DNA of 10,110 bases, from the NCBI GenBank assembly GCA_028716025.1, contig JAQUQP010000061.1, positions 1 to 10,110 on the forward strand, written 5' to 3'. Numbering within the stretch: the stretch's first letter is position 1; each line of letters begins with the position of its first letter. The notes beneath the pieces were generated by a model. That model was not told the DNA's origin. It saw only the letters and a list, made by a program, of their open reading frames with translations, and did no database searches. Source of the DNA: a bacterium. Lineage in GTDB: Bacteria; UBA6262. Positions 9,883 through 10,110 of the stretch are shown piece by piece. Made by a program: the position numbers and the translations under genes.

Positions 9883-9968
9883 TAGATAGTTGATTGTTGA
9901 TAGTTGATTGTTGAAAGAATAAACTAAAGGGATGAGTTTTCTATCAACTATGAACTATCAGCTATGAA
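9883..9968. repeat. Two opposed arrays of 7-base repeats in the carA-carB1 spacer
   Basis: Positions 9883-9917 divide into five 7-base units: TAGATAG, TTGATTG, TTGATAG, TTGATTG and TTGAAAG. Positions 9887-9914 are a perfect 14-base unit repeated twice. After a 23-base middle part, 9941-9968 divides into CTATCAA, CTATGAA, CTATCAG and CTATGAA, which is the same unit in the opposite orientation. The two arms can pair as an imperfect hairpin. In one register 9883-9903 pairs with 9941-9961 at 17 of 21 positions, and the innermost 7 pairs are perfect. The array resembles short tandemly repeated heptamers known in intergenic DNA of cyanobacteria and some other bacteria. It is not a CRISPR: the units are too short and have no spacers. 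Confidence 0.85.
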
Positions 9969-9971
9969 CTT

Positions 9972-10110
9972 TTATTTAAACTGCTCCATAAGTTTTAAGA
10001 ACTCATCAAATAAATAGCGCGAATCATGAGGCCCGGGTGAAGATTCGGGATGATATTGCACGCAAAATGCCGGGTATTTCTTATGACGGAAACCTTCATT
10101 AGTCTGGTCA
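9972..10110 (-). CDS. carA: Carbamoyl-phosphate synthase small subunit, C-terminal fragment (starts beyond window)
   Basis: The last 45 residues of CarA are visible, ending in a TAA at 9972-9974; the start lies beyond the right edge. CarA is the glutaminase subunit. It is a class I glutamine amidotransferase that hydrolyses glutamine and passes ammonia through a tunnel to CarB. The fragment contains NEGFRH, then [16 protein letters not shown], then the terminal helix [12 protein letters not shown]. The His and Glu of HPE are the second and third members of the Cys-His-Glu catalytic triad; the Cys nucleophile is outside the window. The stop is in a position normal for the family, so the gene is not truncated at this end. 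It lies 100 bases upstream of carB1 on the same strand. It is the only carA seen and is followed by two carB genes, so it may serve both large subunits. Confidence 0.95.
   Translation of the reverse strand, partial: DQTNEGFRHKKYPAFCVQYHPESSPGPHDSRYLFDEFLKLMEQFK

Noticed and set aside
9883..9968. A CRISPR array
   Set aside because: The repeat units are 7 bases long, contiguous and without spacers, and no cas gene is nearby.

Overview
The window is a gene-dense bacterial chromosomal segment with every supported gene on the minus strand. It reads, in transcription order (right to left): the 3' end of carA, a first full-length carB (carB1), a second full-length carB (carB2), alaS, and the 5' part of an unrecognised membrane-anchored protein. 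The reading frames are long and intact, the standard genetic code is used, and base composition looks moderate. No RNA gene, insertion sequence, CRISPR array or convincing terminator was found.

Layout: 1-550 is the N-terminal part of a single-pass membrane protein that runs off the left edge. 551-582 is a 32-base gap. 583-3213 is alanyl-tRNA synthetase. Its ATG overlaps the carB2 TGA as ATGA, and its ribosome binding site lies inside carB2. 3210-6482 is carB2, of the E. coli-like type. 6483-6664 is a 182-base spacer with imperfect inverted repeats. 6665-9871 is carB1, full length but of a visibly different CarB subtype. 9872-9971 is a 100-base spacer made largely of two oppositely oriented sets of 7-base repeats. 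9972-10110 is the carA C-terminus, carrying the glutaminase His-Pro-Glu motif.

How the genes work together: CarA releases ammonia from glutamine. CarB uses it with bicarbonate and two ATP to make carbamoyl phosphate for pyrimidine and arginine synthesis. The notable point is that one visible carA is followed by two divergent carB genes, both of which appear catalytically intact and both of which keep a C-terminal allosteric domain. alaS is translationally coupled to the second carB, so a housekeeping aminoacyl-tRNA synthetase seems to be expressed from a carbamoyl-phosphate operon.

The organism cannot be named from this sequence. The unusual operon order and the unrecognised membrane protein would fit an uncultivated bacterial phylum known from metagenomes, but that is a weak inference. 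Apart from the tandem carB pair and the two structured spacers, this is an ordinary biosynthetic and translation locus. I see no sign of a defence, secretion or mobile system.
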